NCBI GenBank assembly: GCA_032251455.1
Contig: JAVVEG010000006.1
Location: 1-64,000, forward strand
Reading direction: 5' to 3'
DNA from: JAVVEG01 sp032251455
Lineage (GTDB): Bacteria > Pseudomonadota > Gammaproteobacteria > Pseudomonadales > Pseudohongiellaceae
DNA length: 64,000 nucleotides
Shown one piece after another: positions 27,458 through 37,037 of the stretch. Each line of letters starts with the position of its first letter. Within the stretch, counting starts at the first letter, position 1. The notes beneath the pieces were generated by a model. The model searched no databases. It was given only the letters and a program-made list of their open reading frames with translations, and was not told where the DNA came from. Position numbers and translations under genes: made by a program.

Positions 27458-30031
27458 TCAATCAATGCGATCGATCAATTCCTGGGCTTCATGAACCTGT
27501 GCTTCAGTACCCTCCTTGAGCACCTCTGCCAGAATTTCCCTGGCGCCTTCATTATCACCCATATCGATATAAGCCCTGGCCAGATCAAGTTTGGTTGCTG
27601 CTTCCTCTGTCTCAGAGAGGAAGTCAACACTGTCTTCGTCTTCGTCTTCTTCATCCTGGTCAGCACCCTGCTCCGATACGTTATCGGCAAGTGTGAATTC
27701 AAGGTCATCAAACTCGCTGTCCTGCCCAGCACCCTGTTCTGCATTTTCCGGAGCAGACTCGGTTACATCTGATTCGGTTTCCGCAGTCTCGGCTTGCGCT
27801 GGTGCAACAGTTTCATCGTCGTCATCGATTGAAAAATCGAAGTCTATCTTTTCAAAATCATCTTCCTGCTCATCCGCATCCTGGCCTTCGTCCTCATCCG
27901 TTGCTTCCTCTGCCGTCGCAGAAGAAGCAGCCTCAAGATCAGAGGTGTCCGATAAATCAAAATCAAAACTGAAATCCTCTTCCTCGCCAGATTCATCTTC
28001 TTCCGCTTCTGACGAGCTGGATTCCTGTTCCAACACCTTGTCGTCATCTATTTTGGCACTGGCATTGAGATCAAGCTCAATCTCTGCCTCTTCTTCCGGG
28101 CTCAAATAAGTATCCAGATCATCAAGCTCATCTTCGGCCAGATTATCGGATTCCTGTTCGGATTCCTCTTCAGGCAATCTGGCCTTGAGCAAGGCCAGCA
28201 ATGCCATATCCTCTTCATCCGCAAAGCTGCGGAATTCCGTTTCCTGCAATTCAAACCCTAGCTGATCTCCTTCAAGCACCAGCACTTCCATCAGTTTGAG
28301 GCGTAAACGGGCATTTTTTGGTTCCAGCACAATGGCATTGCGCAGAACGGATTTGGCTTCATGATACTGGCCAGATGCGACCAGCTCTTCAGCTTCCTCT
28401 ATGGCATCCTCAGCCGTCTCGGACCCAGAGTATCGTCTCTCTTCCTGCTCTTCAGAATCGTCTTCTTCCTGATGTCCGGCAAACTTTTCCGCATAGTTGG
28501 CTCCACTGTCCCAGGGTTCCTCATCCAGATTGTCTTCCAGCTCATCGTCGTAATCCTGCTGTTGTCCAGCGGCGATGGTAGCAGCCATCTCTGATTGGGC
28601 ACCCGGGCCGGCGTAGTCCCCCTCAATCTCCTCTTCATCTGTAACAGCAAGAGCTTGATGACGGCTGCGCCGAATCAGGAATACCACCAGGAGCAACACC
28701 AGCAGGCCCACAATACCGATCAACACAAAGGTATTGGCAGCCAGGGTATTCATCAATGTCGCGACAAAGCCAGGCTCCGGGGCCATGGTAACCACTGTCG
28801 GTTGAGGTGCCGGGGTTTCCTGCGGCACAACAGGCTGGCTTTGCAAAGATGCCTGCAATCTGGCCAATTCGAGGTCACGCAACCGGATTATTTCCTTGGC
28901 AGCGTCGATCTGTTCTTCGAGCAGGGTCAGTCGCTGTGTGAGTTCCGCATTTTCCAGGTCAACCCGATCCATTTCCTCATTGTTGACGGCCAGAACATTC
29001 TCCAACTGCTGGATCTGCGTCTGCAGAGCAGCTGTCTGACCTTCCGCAGCATTTGCCACGTTCTGATCCACTTGTTCCTGTTCAGTGGGAGTTACCACGC
29101 TCAACTGGCCTGAATCAGTTGCCCTGGCATTGCGATTGGCCGCCGGCGGGCTGCTTACCGGTTGTGCGGCTATGGGTGCATTGCGTCGTTCACTGTAACG
29201 GCGGTTCTGCTGCGCCACTTCAGCCAGGGCCTGCTGCTGGGTAATGGCCAGTATCTGGGTCGCATCTGGTATTCTCAACACCCGTCCCTGGCGCAACATA
29301 TTGATATTATCGGCGATGAAGGCTTCTTCATTGAGACGCTGCAGTGCCACCATGGTTTGCTGAACACTGTAGGTATTATCAGGACGCACTGCCAGCGCGA
29401 TATCCCACAAGGTATCGCCTTCAGCCACAGTAATGGAGGCAGCCGTTTCTGCTGCGGCGAAACGTGGGGCTGGCTCCGCCGTGGAAGCTGGTGCATTTAT
29501 TGAGTTTTGACTAGAATTGTTTCCTGCAGTAGATTGATTTTGCGAAGGTTCTTCAGAGTTTTGAATACTTGTCTCAACAGCAGCTACCGTATTTGGAGGC
29601 ACTGGTGATTGGGCAGTTTGCGCATTGTTCTGAGCAGAAAAGACAGGGGGATCAAGCAGCACAGTGTATTCATTCAATACCCGTCCGCTCGGCCAGCGGG
29701 TTTCGAGCACAAAACTGAGGTAAGGTTCACGGACAACCGCATCGGTAGTGAGCAGAATCTGGGCGTTGCCCCCACTCGTATTGATGGCAAACCGGATATT
29801 TTCCAGGAAAAAGGAACGCTCAATATCAAACCGTTGAAAATCGGCTGGAGAAGCCAGAGCCACAGTAATCTGATCGGGATTGATGCCTGCCATATCCAGC
29901 ATCTCGATCCTGGCGGAAAGAGGCTGATTCAAGGCAGAATCGACCGTTATTTCACCAAGACCAAGCGCTTTTGCCTGCGTGGTCGCAAAGATGACGAGGG
30001 TGGTGAATATAACTACCAGATTTTTTCCCAT
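27458..30031 (-). CDS. fimV: FimV-like pilus/polar assembly protein
   Basis: 857-residue inner-membrane protein of the FimV/HubP family, which organises the cell pole and supports type IV pili. In order: signal peptide (1-24), conserved FimV N-terminal domain (LGLGEITVDSALNQPLSARIE...), Ser/Gln-rich linker, peptidoglycan-binding LysM domain (about 200-255), coiled coil (about 325-385), transmembrane helix (about 430-450), a long acidic Glu/Asp-rich cytoplasmic region and the conserved C-terminal TPR-like helix (LDLARAYIDMGDNEGAREIL). The start is ATG at 30031 with AGGGA 7 nt upstream; a longer frame lacks family support. Confidence 0.95.
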   Translation of the reverse strand: MGKNLVVIFTTLVIFATTQAKALGLGEITVDSALNQPLSARIEMLDMAGINPDQITVALASPADFQRFDIERSFFLENIRFAINTSGGNAQILLTTDAVVREPYLSFVLETRWPSGRVLNEYTVLLDPPVFSAQNNAQTAQSPVPPNTVAAVETSIQNSEEPSQNQSTAGNNSSQNSINAPASTAEPAPRFAAAETAASITVAEGDTLWDIALAVRPDNTYSVQQTMVALQRLNEEAFIADNINMLRQGRVLRIPDATQILAITQQQALAEVAQQNRRYSERRNAPIAAQPVSSPPAANRNARATDSGQLSVVTPTEQEQVDQNVANAAEGQTAALQTQIQQLENVLAVNNEEMDRVDLENAELTQRLTLLEEQIDAAKEIIRLRDLELARLQASLQSQPVVPQETPAPQPTVVTMAPEPGFVATLMNTLAANTFVLIGIVGLLVLLLVVFLIRRSRHQALAVTDEEEIEGDYAGPGAQSEMAATIAAGQQQDYDDELEDNLDEEPWDSGANYAEKFAGHQEEDDSEEQEERRYSGSETAEDAIEEAEELVASGQYHEAKSVLRNAIVLEPKNARLRLKLMEVLVLEGDQLGFELQETEFRSFADEEDMALLALLKARLPEEESEQESDNLAEDELDDLDTYLSPEEEAEIELDLNASAKIDDDKVLEQESSSSEAEEDESGEEEDFSFDFDLSDTSDLEAASSATAEEATDEDEGQDADEQEDDFEKIDFDFSIDDDDETVAPAQAETAETESDVTESAPENAEQGAGQDSEFDDLEFTLADNVSEQGADQDEEDEDEDSVDFLSETEEAATKLDLARAYIDMGDNEGAREILAEVLKEGTEAQVHEAQELIDRID

Positions 30032-30133
30032 GGTACGGTCCCTGCAATGACGTGTTTTAATTTCCCCGTCTGTGTGCCTCAACTTTGAAGCCGAAAGCTA
30101 GAAGCCGACTTCAATCTTGCTCGCAAGTATTCA
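30032..30133. other. asd-fimV spacer with imperfect inverted repeat
   Basis: 102 bp between the asd stop and the fimV start. It holds an imperfect palindrome (30085-30114, TTGAAG...CTTCAA outer arms with a CTAG centre). No T-run follows, so it is at best a weak terminator or mRNA-processing hairpin. Confidence 0.4.
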
Positions 30134-31153
30134 TTACAAATAGTCTTTTATCAAGAGTTCAGCTATCTGAATTGAGTTTAAAGCTGCGCCTTTGCGAACA
30201 TTGTCACCAACTATCCATAAATTCATGCCCAGGGGATGAGAAATATCCTTGCGTATGCGCCCGACAAACACCTCATCATGGCCAGCTGAATCATGGACGG
30301 CGGTTGGATAGCCGCCATCCCGTCTTTCGTCCATCAATACCACGCCGGGCGCCGAGCGCATCAGTTCGCGCACCTGCTGCTCACTGATAGCCTCCCTGGT
30401 TTCCAGGTGGACAGCTTCGGAATGACTGTAAAATACCGGCACCCGCACACAGCTTGCGTTCACGCCAATACTGTCATCACCCAGAATTTTCCTGGTCTCC
30501 CAGCACATCTTCATTTCTTCCTTGGTATAGCCGTTATCCATGAAAACATCAATCTGGGGCAAGACATTGAACGCAATCTGTCGTGGATAAACCTCACATT
30601 GTGCCTCTTTCCCATTCAGCAAGGCGGCCGTTTGCGCAGCCAACTCTTCAATCGCCAGCTTGCCGGTACCGGATACGGCCTGATAAGTCGCCACATTGAT
30701 ACGCGCAATACCAACCAGATCGTGAATGGGCTTCAGGACCAGCAGCATCTGAATGGTTGAGCAATTGGGGTTGGCAATGATATTACGCTTGGTGTACCCG
30801 GCTATGCTGGCTGGATTGACCTCTGGTACCACCAGGGGAATATCCGGTTCATAACGAAAATGCGAAGTATTGTCGATGACAATACAGCCCGCCTTGCCCG
30901 CTTTCTCTGCATACTCAGCAGATACGCTGCCACCGGCAGAAAACAAACCTATCTGCGCCTGGGAAAAATCAAATTCAGCAAGATTCTGTACGGTCACAGG
31001 CTTGCCGTGAAACATGACCTTGGAGCCGGCTGAACGTGCACTCGCCAACGGAAAGAGTGTCTGCACTGGAAAATTACGCTCTTCCAGAATACTGATGAGT
31101 GTTTCACCCACTGCGCCAGTGGCACCTACCACTGCTACATTATATTTTTTCAT
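30134..31153 (-). CDS. asd: aspartate-semialdehyde dehydrogenase
   Basis: NADPH-dependent reduction of aspartyl phosphate, at the branch to Lys/DAP, Met and Thr. The 339-residue protein shows the nucleotide loop VVGATGAVGETL, the catalytic cysteine in NPNCSTIQ (Cys131) and a C-terminal active-site His segment. It follows leuD, with no leuB between them. Confidence 0.97.
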   Translation of the reverse strand: MKKYNVAVVGATGAVGETLISILEERNFPVQTLFPLASARSAGSKVMFHGKPVTVQNLAEFDFSQAQIGLFSAGGSVSAEYAEKAGKAGCIVIDNTSHFRYEPDIPLVVPEVNPASIAGYTKRNIIANPNCSTIQMLLVLKPIHDLVGIARINVATYQAVSGTGKLAIEELAAQTAALLNGKEAQCEVYPRQIAFNVLPQIDVFMDNGYTKEEMKMCWETRKILGDDSIGVNASCVRVPVFYSHSEAVHLETREAISEQQVRELMRSAPGVVLMDERRDGGYPTAVHDSAGHDEVFVGRIRKDISHPLGMNLWIVGDNVRKGAALNSIQIAELLIKDYL

Positions 31154-31198
31154 GTGAACCCTTCGTAAATTACTCTGTTTGAATCAATGCTAGCGGTC

Positions 31199-31846
31199 TT
31201 AAGCTGCCGGAAAATACCAGGGAGCCTGCTGCTTCCAGTTGTTTTCAAATGCCTTGATCGCATCGGCATCTTCCAGAGTGATACCAATATCATCCAGCCC
31301 ATTCAGCAAACAATGCTTGCGAAAACTGTCAACCTCGAAAGGTATGTGCTCACCATCTGGCGTGCTGATACGCTGAGCTGTCAAATCCACCGTCAACTGA
31401 TAGCCTTCATTCGCCTCAACATCTGCAAAAAGTTTATTAGTTAATTCTTTATTAATTACAATGGGTAAAATTCCATTTTTAAAGCAATTATTGAAGAATA
31501 TATCGGCAAAACTTGGGGCCAGAACAACGCGAAAACCATAATCATCGAGCGCCCAGGGGGCATGCTCCCGGCTTGAGCCACAACCAAAGTTGTCGCGCGC
31601 CAGCAGGATGCTCGCCCCTTGATAACGGGGCTGGTTGAGCACGAAGTCCTTGTTCAGGGGGCGCTTGCTATTATCTGCACCTGGCTCGCCCTTATCCAGG
31701 TAGCGATGTTCATCAAACAGATTGACACCAAACCCGGTTCGCTTGATTGATTTGAGGAATTGCTTCGGAATAATGAAATCTGTATCGACATTGGCACGAT
31801 CCAGAGGCATCACCAGGCCGGTGTGAACTGTAAATTTTTTCATCAA
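31199..31846 (-). CDS. leuD: 3-isopropylmalate dehydratase small subunit
   Basis: Swivel-domain subunit that pairs with LeuC to isomerise isopropylmalate in leucine synthesis. The 215 residues carry the family motif NFGCGSSREHAPWAL. It begins 15 bp after the leuC stop. Confidence 0.98.
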   Translation of the reverse strand: MMKKFTVHTGLVMPLDRANVDTDFIIPKQFLKSIKRTGFGVNLFDEHRYLDKGEPGADNSKRPLNKDFVLNQPRYQGASILLARDNFGCGSSREHAPWALDDYGFRVVLAPSFADIFFNNCFKNGILPIVINKELTNKLFADVEANEGYQLTVDLTAQRISTPDGEHIPFEVDSFRKHCLLNGLDDIGITLEDADAIKAFENNWKQQAPWYFPAA

Positions 31847-31861
31847 TGATTCTCCCTGGCC

Positions 31862-33295
31862 TCAATGGGCATTCAGCAACATGTCGCGAACATCAACAAA
31901 ATGCCCATTGATGGCTGCCGCAGCAGCCATCGCAGGACTCACCAGATGAGTGCGTCCGCCAAACCCCTGGCGTCCTTCAAAGTTGCGATTGGAGGTCGAG
32001 GCACAATGCTTGCCCGCGCCCAACTGATCCGCATTCATGGCCAGACACATGGAACAACCCGGTTCTCGCCACTCCAGACCCGCCTCAATGAAAATTCTGT
32101 CCAGGCCCTCTTCTTCCGCCTGTTTCTTGACCAGACCAGAACCAGGCACTACCAAGGCCATTTCTATATTGGCAGCCAGTTTTCGCCCTTTTACCACAGC
32201 AGCGGCCGCACGCAAGTCTTCAATCCGGGAATTGGTACAGGAGCCGATGAAAATGCAGTCCAGCTTGATGTCGGTAATTGCCGTACCGGGCTTCAAGCCC
32301 ATGTATTTCAATGCCTGGCGGATATTTTCACGACGCCCCGGATCCTGCTCCTGATCGGGATCAGGCACGTGACCATTGACCGGTGCGACCATCTCTGGCG
32401 AGGTGCCCCAGGTGACCTGTGGTACGATTTCAGCTGCATCGATGACCACGACACGATCAAAATGCGCATCAGCATCGCTGACCAAGCCACGCCAGGCTGT
32501 TACTGCCCGCTCCCACATCTCTCCCTGCGGGGCAAATGGACGCCCCTTGATATAGTCCAGAGTAGTTTGATCAACCGCAATCAGACCCGCCCTGGCACCC
32601 GCCTCGATTGCCATATTGCAGATGGTCATGCGGCCTTCAATACTCAAGGAGCGTATTGCTTCACCCCCGAACTCGATGGTGTAGCCCGTACCACCCGCAG
32701 TGCCTATCTCACCGATGATGGCCAGCACGATATCCTTGGCAGTGACACCAGGGTTGAGCCTGCCATCAACACGAATCAGCATGTTTTTCATTTTGGTCTG
32801 CATCAGGCACTGGGTTGCCATGACATGCTCCACTTCCGAGGTACCAATACCATGGGCAAGCGCACCCAGCGCGCCGTGAGTGGAAGTGTGTGAATCCCCG
32901 CAGACAATGGTCATGCCTGGCAGGGTGGCGCCTTGTTCAGGGCCCACGACATGGACAATACCTTGCCGAATATCATCCATGTTCAGCTCCAGGATGCCAA
33001 AATCCCTGCAATTCTCATCCAAGGTCTGGACCTGAATACGCGAAATCGGATCCAGAATACCCGCCAACCCCCGGCTGCGCTCGACTGTCGTGGTGGGGAT
33101 ATTATGATCCGGCGTGGCAAAATTGGCATCTGCACGCCAGGGTTTGCGCCCAGCCAGACGCAGTCCCTCGAAGGCCTGTGGCGACGTCACTTCATGGATA
33201 AGCTGGCGGTCGATGTAGATCAGCGCAGTTCCATCATCACGCTGTTTGACCAGGTGCGAATCCCATAACTTGTCATACAAGGTTTTTCCTGACAT
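31862..33295 (-). CDS. leuC: 3-isopropylmalate dehydratase large subunit
   Basis: Aconitase-family [4Fe-4S] subunit of isopropylmalate isomerase. The 477 residues contain the cluster ligands in GSCTNSRIEDL and CSMC, plus VCGDSHTSTHGALG. An AT-rich 62-bp leader (33296-33357) separates it from aroC. No leuA or leuB occurs in the window. Confidence 0.98.
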   Translation of the reverse strand: MSGKTLYDKLWDSHLVKQRDDGTALIYIDRQLIHEVTSPQAFEGLRLAGRKPWRADANFATPDHNIPTTTVERSRGLAGILDPISRIQVQTLDENCRDFGILELNMDDIRQGIVHVVGPEQGATLPGMTIVCGDSHTSTHGALGALAHGIGTSEVEHVMATQCLMQTKMKNMLIRVDGRLNPGVTAKDIVLAIIGEIGTAGGTGYTIEFGGEAIRSLSIEGRMTICNMAIEAGARAGLIAVDQTTLDYIKGRPFAPQGEMWERAVTAWRGLVSDADAHFDRVVVIDAAEIVPQVTWGTSPEMVAPVNGHVPDPDQEQDPGRRENIRQALKYMGLKPGTAITDIKLDCIFIGSCTNSRIEDLRAAAAVVKGRKLAANIEMALVVPGSGLVKKQAEEEGLDRIFIEAGLEWREPGCSMCLAMNADQLGAGKHCASTSNRNFEGRQGFGGRTHLVSPAMAAAAAINGHFVDVRDMLLNAH

Positions 33296-33357
33296 GAATC
33301 TTTCCCGAATATTCTAAATTAAATTATTAAGAGTATATTTTAACCTATTGTTTTTAT
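33296..33357 (-). promoter_or_regulatory. AT-rich leuC leader / candidate promoter
   Basis: A strikingly AT-rich spacer in otherwise ~50% GC sequence. On the minus strand it contains TTAAAATATACT-like -10 candidates followed by a GGGAAAG Shine-Dalgarno. It could give leuCD its own transcript, separate from aroC. No leucine-rich leader peptide was found. Confidence 0.4.
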
Positions 33358-34443
33358 TTATATTATAGGTGTTTTGCTTTGTACACCTTGATTCTGCGCC
33401 CTATGCCGCAGCATGTGATCCATCAGTACGATTGCCAGCATTGCTTCGGCAATGGGTACTGCCCGGATACCAACGCAGGGATCATGTCTGCCCGTAGTGA
33501 CCACTTCCACTGCCTGACCATGAATATCAATTGATTTACCCGGTATACGCAGGCTGGAAGTTGGCTTCAATGCGATGCTGGCAATAATTTCCTGACCACT
33601 GGAAATGCCGCCCAGAATCCCACCGGCATTGTTGGAGAGAAACCCGGTGGGCGTCATCTCATCCCGGTGCTCGGTACCTTTTTGTTCGACCACAGCAAAA
33701 CCGGCACCTATTTCGACGCCCTTGACGGCATTGATGCTCATCAGGGCATGGGCAATATCGGCATCGAGACGATCGAACACCGGCTCACCCAGCCCGGGTG
33801 GCACATTCTGCGCATGCACATTGACACGTGCACCGATCGAATTGCCCTCTTTGTTCAAGGCGGTCATGTACTCCTCCAATTGACCCACCTTGCTCGCATC
33901 AGGACAGAAAAAAGGGTTGCGATCGATTTCCTCCCATGCCAGCGCCTCGGCACGAATCGGCCCCAGTTGCTGGAGATAAGCACGGATGACAATGCCATAA
34001 CGCTGGTTCAGATACTTGCGGGCAATGGCCCCTGCTGCCACCCGCATGGCAGTTTCCCTGGCCGAAGAACGTCCTCCACCGCGATAATCACGGATGCCGT
34101 ATTTTTGCTGATAGGTGTAGTCTGCATGGGCCGGCCGAAACTGATCCTTGATCTTGCCATAATCCTTCGACCGCTGATCGGTATTCTCTATCAGAAGCCC
34201 TATTGGCGTGCCGGTGGTATACCCTTCGAAAACGCCGGAGAGAATCTTTACGGCATCCGCTTCACGCCGCTGGGTAGTGAAGCGGGAAGCCCCCGGTTTT
34301 CTGCGCTCCAGATCCCGCTGCAGGTCGGCCTCGCACAGCTCCAGGCCCGGGGGACAGCCATCGACCACACAACCCAGGGCCGGACCGTGGCTTTCGCCAA
34401 AGCTGGTGACCGTAAACAACTTGCCATAGGAATTACCGGACAT
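33358..34443 (-). CDS. aroC: chorismate synthase
   Basis: Last step of the shikimate pathway, FMN-dependent 1,4-elimination of EPSP to chorismate. The 361-residue protein begins SYGKLFTVTSFGESHGPALG, with RPAHADYTYQQKYG, RGGGRSSARETA and the C-terminal TTGRHDPC motif. It lies downstream of prmB (119-bp spacer), a conserved gammaproteobacterial neighbourhood. Confidence 0.98.
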   Translation of the reverse strand: MSGNSYGKLFTVTSFGESHGPALGCVVDGCPPGLELCEADLQRDLERRKPGASRFTTQRREADAVKILSGVFEGYTTGTPIGLLIENTDQRSKDYGKIKDQFRPAHADYTYQQKYGIRDYRGGGRSSARETAMRVAAGAIARKYLNQRYGIVIRAYLQQLGPIRAEALAWEEIDRNPFFCPDASKVGQLEEYMTALNKEGNSIGARVNVHAQNVPPGLGEPVFDRLDADIAHALMSINAVKGVEIGAGFAVVEQKGTEHRDEMTPTGFLSNNAGGILGGISSGQEIIASIALKPTSSLRIPGKSIDIHGQAVEVVTTGRHDPCVGIRAVPIAEAMLAIVLMDHMLRHRAQNQGVQSKTPII

Positions 34444-34562
34444 ATCAAAACCCGTACAGAGCTGCTGCTGAACTTCAGCTCAAAATCTTTCGCATCCAAA
34501 AGGGACAGCATTGTACACCAATTCCCAGAACAGCACGAATCGGCAGGCTCTTGAGCCGTATA

Positions 34563-35456
34563 TCAGGAAGTGAGGAAATACTTATTGTAGTCGATCAACT
34601 GCTGTCGACTCAGCAACAAAACCCCCTCTCCACCCTCGGCAAAATCAAGCCACAGGAAAGGCACCTCGGGTAATCGTTCCTGCAGACTCTCCTGGGAATA
34701 ACCAACCTCCATGATCAACACACCCTGCGGGCTTAGATAGTTGGCGGCCAGGCGCAGTATCTGCAAGGGGATAGCCAGGCCGTTATCGGCTGAAAGCAAA
34801 CCCAGGACGGGCTCTTTCTGATACTCCTCGGGCAGTTGCACCACTTCTTCAGCCGATACATAGGGCGGATTGCTGATGATCAGGTCGTAGTGGCCACTTA
34901 TTTCTTCAAACAAGTCCGATTCACAACAGTTGACCCTTGCCGTCAACTCATGACGCCTTATATTCTGCCTGGCTATATCCAGGGCAGCGGTCGAGATGTC
35001 TGATAACACAACCTGACTCTCGGGAAACTGCACAGCACAGGCAATTCCGATACAGCCGGAACCCGTGCACAAATCCAGAATTTTCTGTGGCCTGGTCCTG
35101 AGCAGACCGGAGAAACGATCGAGAATCAGTTCAGCCAGGGGGGAGCGGGGTATCAACACATCGCTGTTGACGATAAAAGGAAGACCTGCAAACCAGGCCT
35201 CTCCAAGCAAATATGCCAGCGGAATTCTTGCCCGGATGCGTTGCTCCGCCAGTTTTTCCAATCTGTCATATTCAAGCGAACTGACCCGTCTATCCAGCAG
35301 ATCTTCATAGGCCTGGTAATCCAAACCCAGTGCGCCAAAGACCAGGTAAAATGCTTCATCCCCTGGATTATCGGTTCCATGACCATAAAACAAGCCGGAT
35401 TGATCGAATCTGCTGGTGAAAATTTCCAGACACTGTTTGATGCAGTATGTTGTCAC
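34563..35456 (-). CDS. prmB: ribosomal protein uL3 glutamine methyltransferase
   Basis: SAM-dependent N5-glutamine methyltransferase of the HemK/PrmB family. It has SAM motif I (ILDLCTGSGCIGIACA) and the catalytic NPPY motif (ISNPPYVSAEE). PrmB rather than PrmC is favoured by the N-terminal region (FYGHGTDNPGDEAFYLV) and the aroC neighbour. The start is GTG at 35456 with GGAAAG about 9 nt upstream, giving 297 residues; a longer frame upstream is unlike the family. Divergent from folE. Confidence 0.95.
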   Translation of the reverse strand: MTTYCIKQCLEIFTSRFDQSGLFYGHGTDNPGDEAFYLVFGALGLDYQAYEDLLDRRVSSLEYDRLEKLAEQRIRARIPLAYLLGEAWFAGLPFIVNSDVLIPRSPLAELILDRFSGLLRTRPQKILDLCTGSGCIGIACAVQFPESQVVLSDISTAALDIARQNIRRHELTARVNCCESDLFEEISGHYDLIISNPPYVSAEEVVQLPEEYQKEPVLGLLSADNGLAIPLQILRLAANYLSPQGVLIMEVGYSQESLQERLPEVPFLWLDFAEGGEGVLLLSRQQLIDYNKYFLTS

Positions 35457-35559
35457 TCTTGTTTCTTTCCCATGTCCCGACACACAGAATTTGTTTACAG
35501 CCTGACGCCGATGTCGTAGCTTAACACCCTTTTCTGACCACACAGGTTTCAAACAAGGC

Positions 35560-36105
35560 ATGAACATGGAAAACGCCTATCGGCAAATCATCACAGACAT
35601 TGGCGAAGACCTGAACCGCCCAGGACTCAAGGACACGCCCAAGCGGGCCGCCAAAGCCATGGAGTTTCTGATGCGCGGTTACCGTCAGAATGTCGATGAA
35701 GTCATCAATGATGCCTTGTTTCCATCCAGTTCTGAGGAAATGGTGATCGTCAAGAACATTGAACTGTACTCAATGTGCGAACACCATCTGTTGCCCTTCA
35801 TCGGCAAATGTCATGTTGCTTACCTGCCCAGAGGCAAGGTCATTGGCCTGTCCAAGATAGCCAGAATCGTTGATGTGTTCGCCCGGCGTCTGCAGATACA
35901 GGAGAACCTCACCAAGGAAATTGCTGAAACCATTATCCGCAAGACGGGTGCAACAGGGGCTGCCGTCATCATCGAAGCCCAGCATATGTGCATGATGATG
36001 AGAGGCGTGGAAAAACAGAACTCGGTGATGACAACATCCTGCATGCTGGGTGCATTCAGGAACAGCCAGAGCACGCGCACAGAATTTCTCTCTCTGATCA
36101 GCTGA
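35560..36105 (+). CDS. folE: GTP cyclohydrolase I
   Basis: Opens GTP to 7,8-dihydroneopterin triphosphate for folate and tetrahydropterin synthesis. The 181-residue enzyme shows zinc ligands in MCEHHLLPF and the later Cys in QHMCMMMRG, plus TPKRAAKAM. The second ATG at 35566 has a better-spaced AAGG and may be the true start. It ends 8 bp from the convergent DUF4892 gene. Confidence 0.97.
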   Translation: MNMENAYRQIITDIGEDLNRPGLKDTPKRAAKAMEFLMRGYRQNVDEVINDALFPSSSEEMVIVKNIELYSMCEHHLLPFIGKCHVAYLPRGKVIGLSKIARIVDVFARRLQIQENLTKEIAETIIRKTGATGAAVIIEAQHMCMMMRGVEKQNSVMTTSCMLGAFRNSQSTRTEFLSLIS

Positions 36106-36113
36106 AGGCCAGC

Positions 36114-37031
36114 TCAGGGCCTGCGCAAAACCAGTTCGACTCTGTCGGCACAAGCGCCATCCACACAGGCCGGAGCCAGAGGGCCTACTCCGGCGGCATG
36201 TAGACGCCCGCCATCAATGCCCTCCCGCACCAGGCTGGCACGAACGATCTCTGCACGTTTGCGCGAACGTGCCAACAAGGTATCCAGGTCCTCTTCACCC
36301 TGTAGATGAGCCACTACATAAACCTGCAGCAGGTTGTCGAGCTGCAAGACTGCAACCGCTTGCTGCAAGCCGGTTTCATCCAGCAGTTCATCATTACTGT
36401 CGAATCGCAACTGTGGTATGCTCACGCTGCCATCACGGTCCAGGCGATTCAACAAAGCCTGTGGGCTTGCCTGCAAGTCGGCATCGAAACCTTGCGCCTC
36501 AAGCAATTCGAGATGCGCGTATACTCGCCGGTTGCCGCGAGTGATGACATACAAGGCAACAAACAACGCCTGTTCACCCTGTTGTTGAGCGGCCAGATAA
36601 AACTGATTGGCTTCAGGGCCATAAAGCACCCGATTGCCAAAAACCTCGTTGGCCCAGAAATTACTGCTGCCACAACCTCTGCCCTGACAGGAAAACAGGG
36701 GTGGCTGTTCTGGCGCAAGAATCTGGGCACGATAATGCTCATAAACTTCCTCAGCACTGAAATTCTCTGGAATCTCATAGGTTATGCGTGTCAAGCGGCC
36801 ACGCAGACGTTGAGAATCCCCCGGGGTGACACGGCCATTGACACGCTGCATCCTGCCCAGGACAAAAGTATGGCTGGCCACCTCGTTACTGCTGTAAGCG
36901 CTGATTCGTGCACCGGGAAAGCGCTCGATGGCAAGGTGATCGGCGGCACCATTGACATCCGCTTGCTGGGCCTGAACCGCTGTGATAAACAGGCCGCAAC
37001 ACAGAGCAGGAAGTAGGCGAAATAGTGACAT
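36114..37031 (-). CDS. DUF4892 family periplasmic protein
   Basis: 305-residue exported protein: signal peptide ending near VQAQ (about 22), a DUF4892 domain with conserved cysteines (FSCQGRGCGSSNFWAN) and a C-terminal OmpA-like segment (DNLLQVYVVAHLQGEED...RKRAEIVRASLVREG) that would bind peptidoglycan. The molecular function is unknown. It is 6 bp downstream of the DUF4389 gene. Confidence 0.88.
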   Translation of the reverse strand: MSLFRLLPALCCGLFITAVQAQQADVNGAADHLAIERFPGARISAYSSNEVASHTFVLGRMQRVNGRVTPGDSQRLRGRLTRITYEIPENFSAEEVYEHYRAQILAPEQPPLFSCQGRGCGSSNFWANEVFGNRVLYGPEANQFYLAAQQQGEQALFVALYVITRGNRRVYAHLELLEAQGFDADLQASPQALLNRLDRDGSVSIPQLRFDSNDELLDETGLQQAVAVLQLDNLLQVYVVAHLQGEEDLDTLLARSRKRAEIVRASLVREGIDGGRLHAAGVGPLAPACVDGACADRVELVLRRP

Positions 37032-37037
37032 CGGAAC

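Noticed and set aside
31865..32893. 342-residue open frame on the plus strand
   Set aside because: Antisense to leuC with no recognisable motif.
34444..34562. Small gene or riboswitch between prmB and aroC
   Set aside because: Only a 6-bp palindrome (GCTGAAC/TTCAGC) was seen; no coding potential or known riboswitch core.
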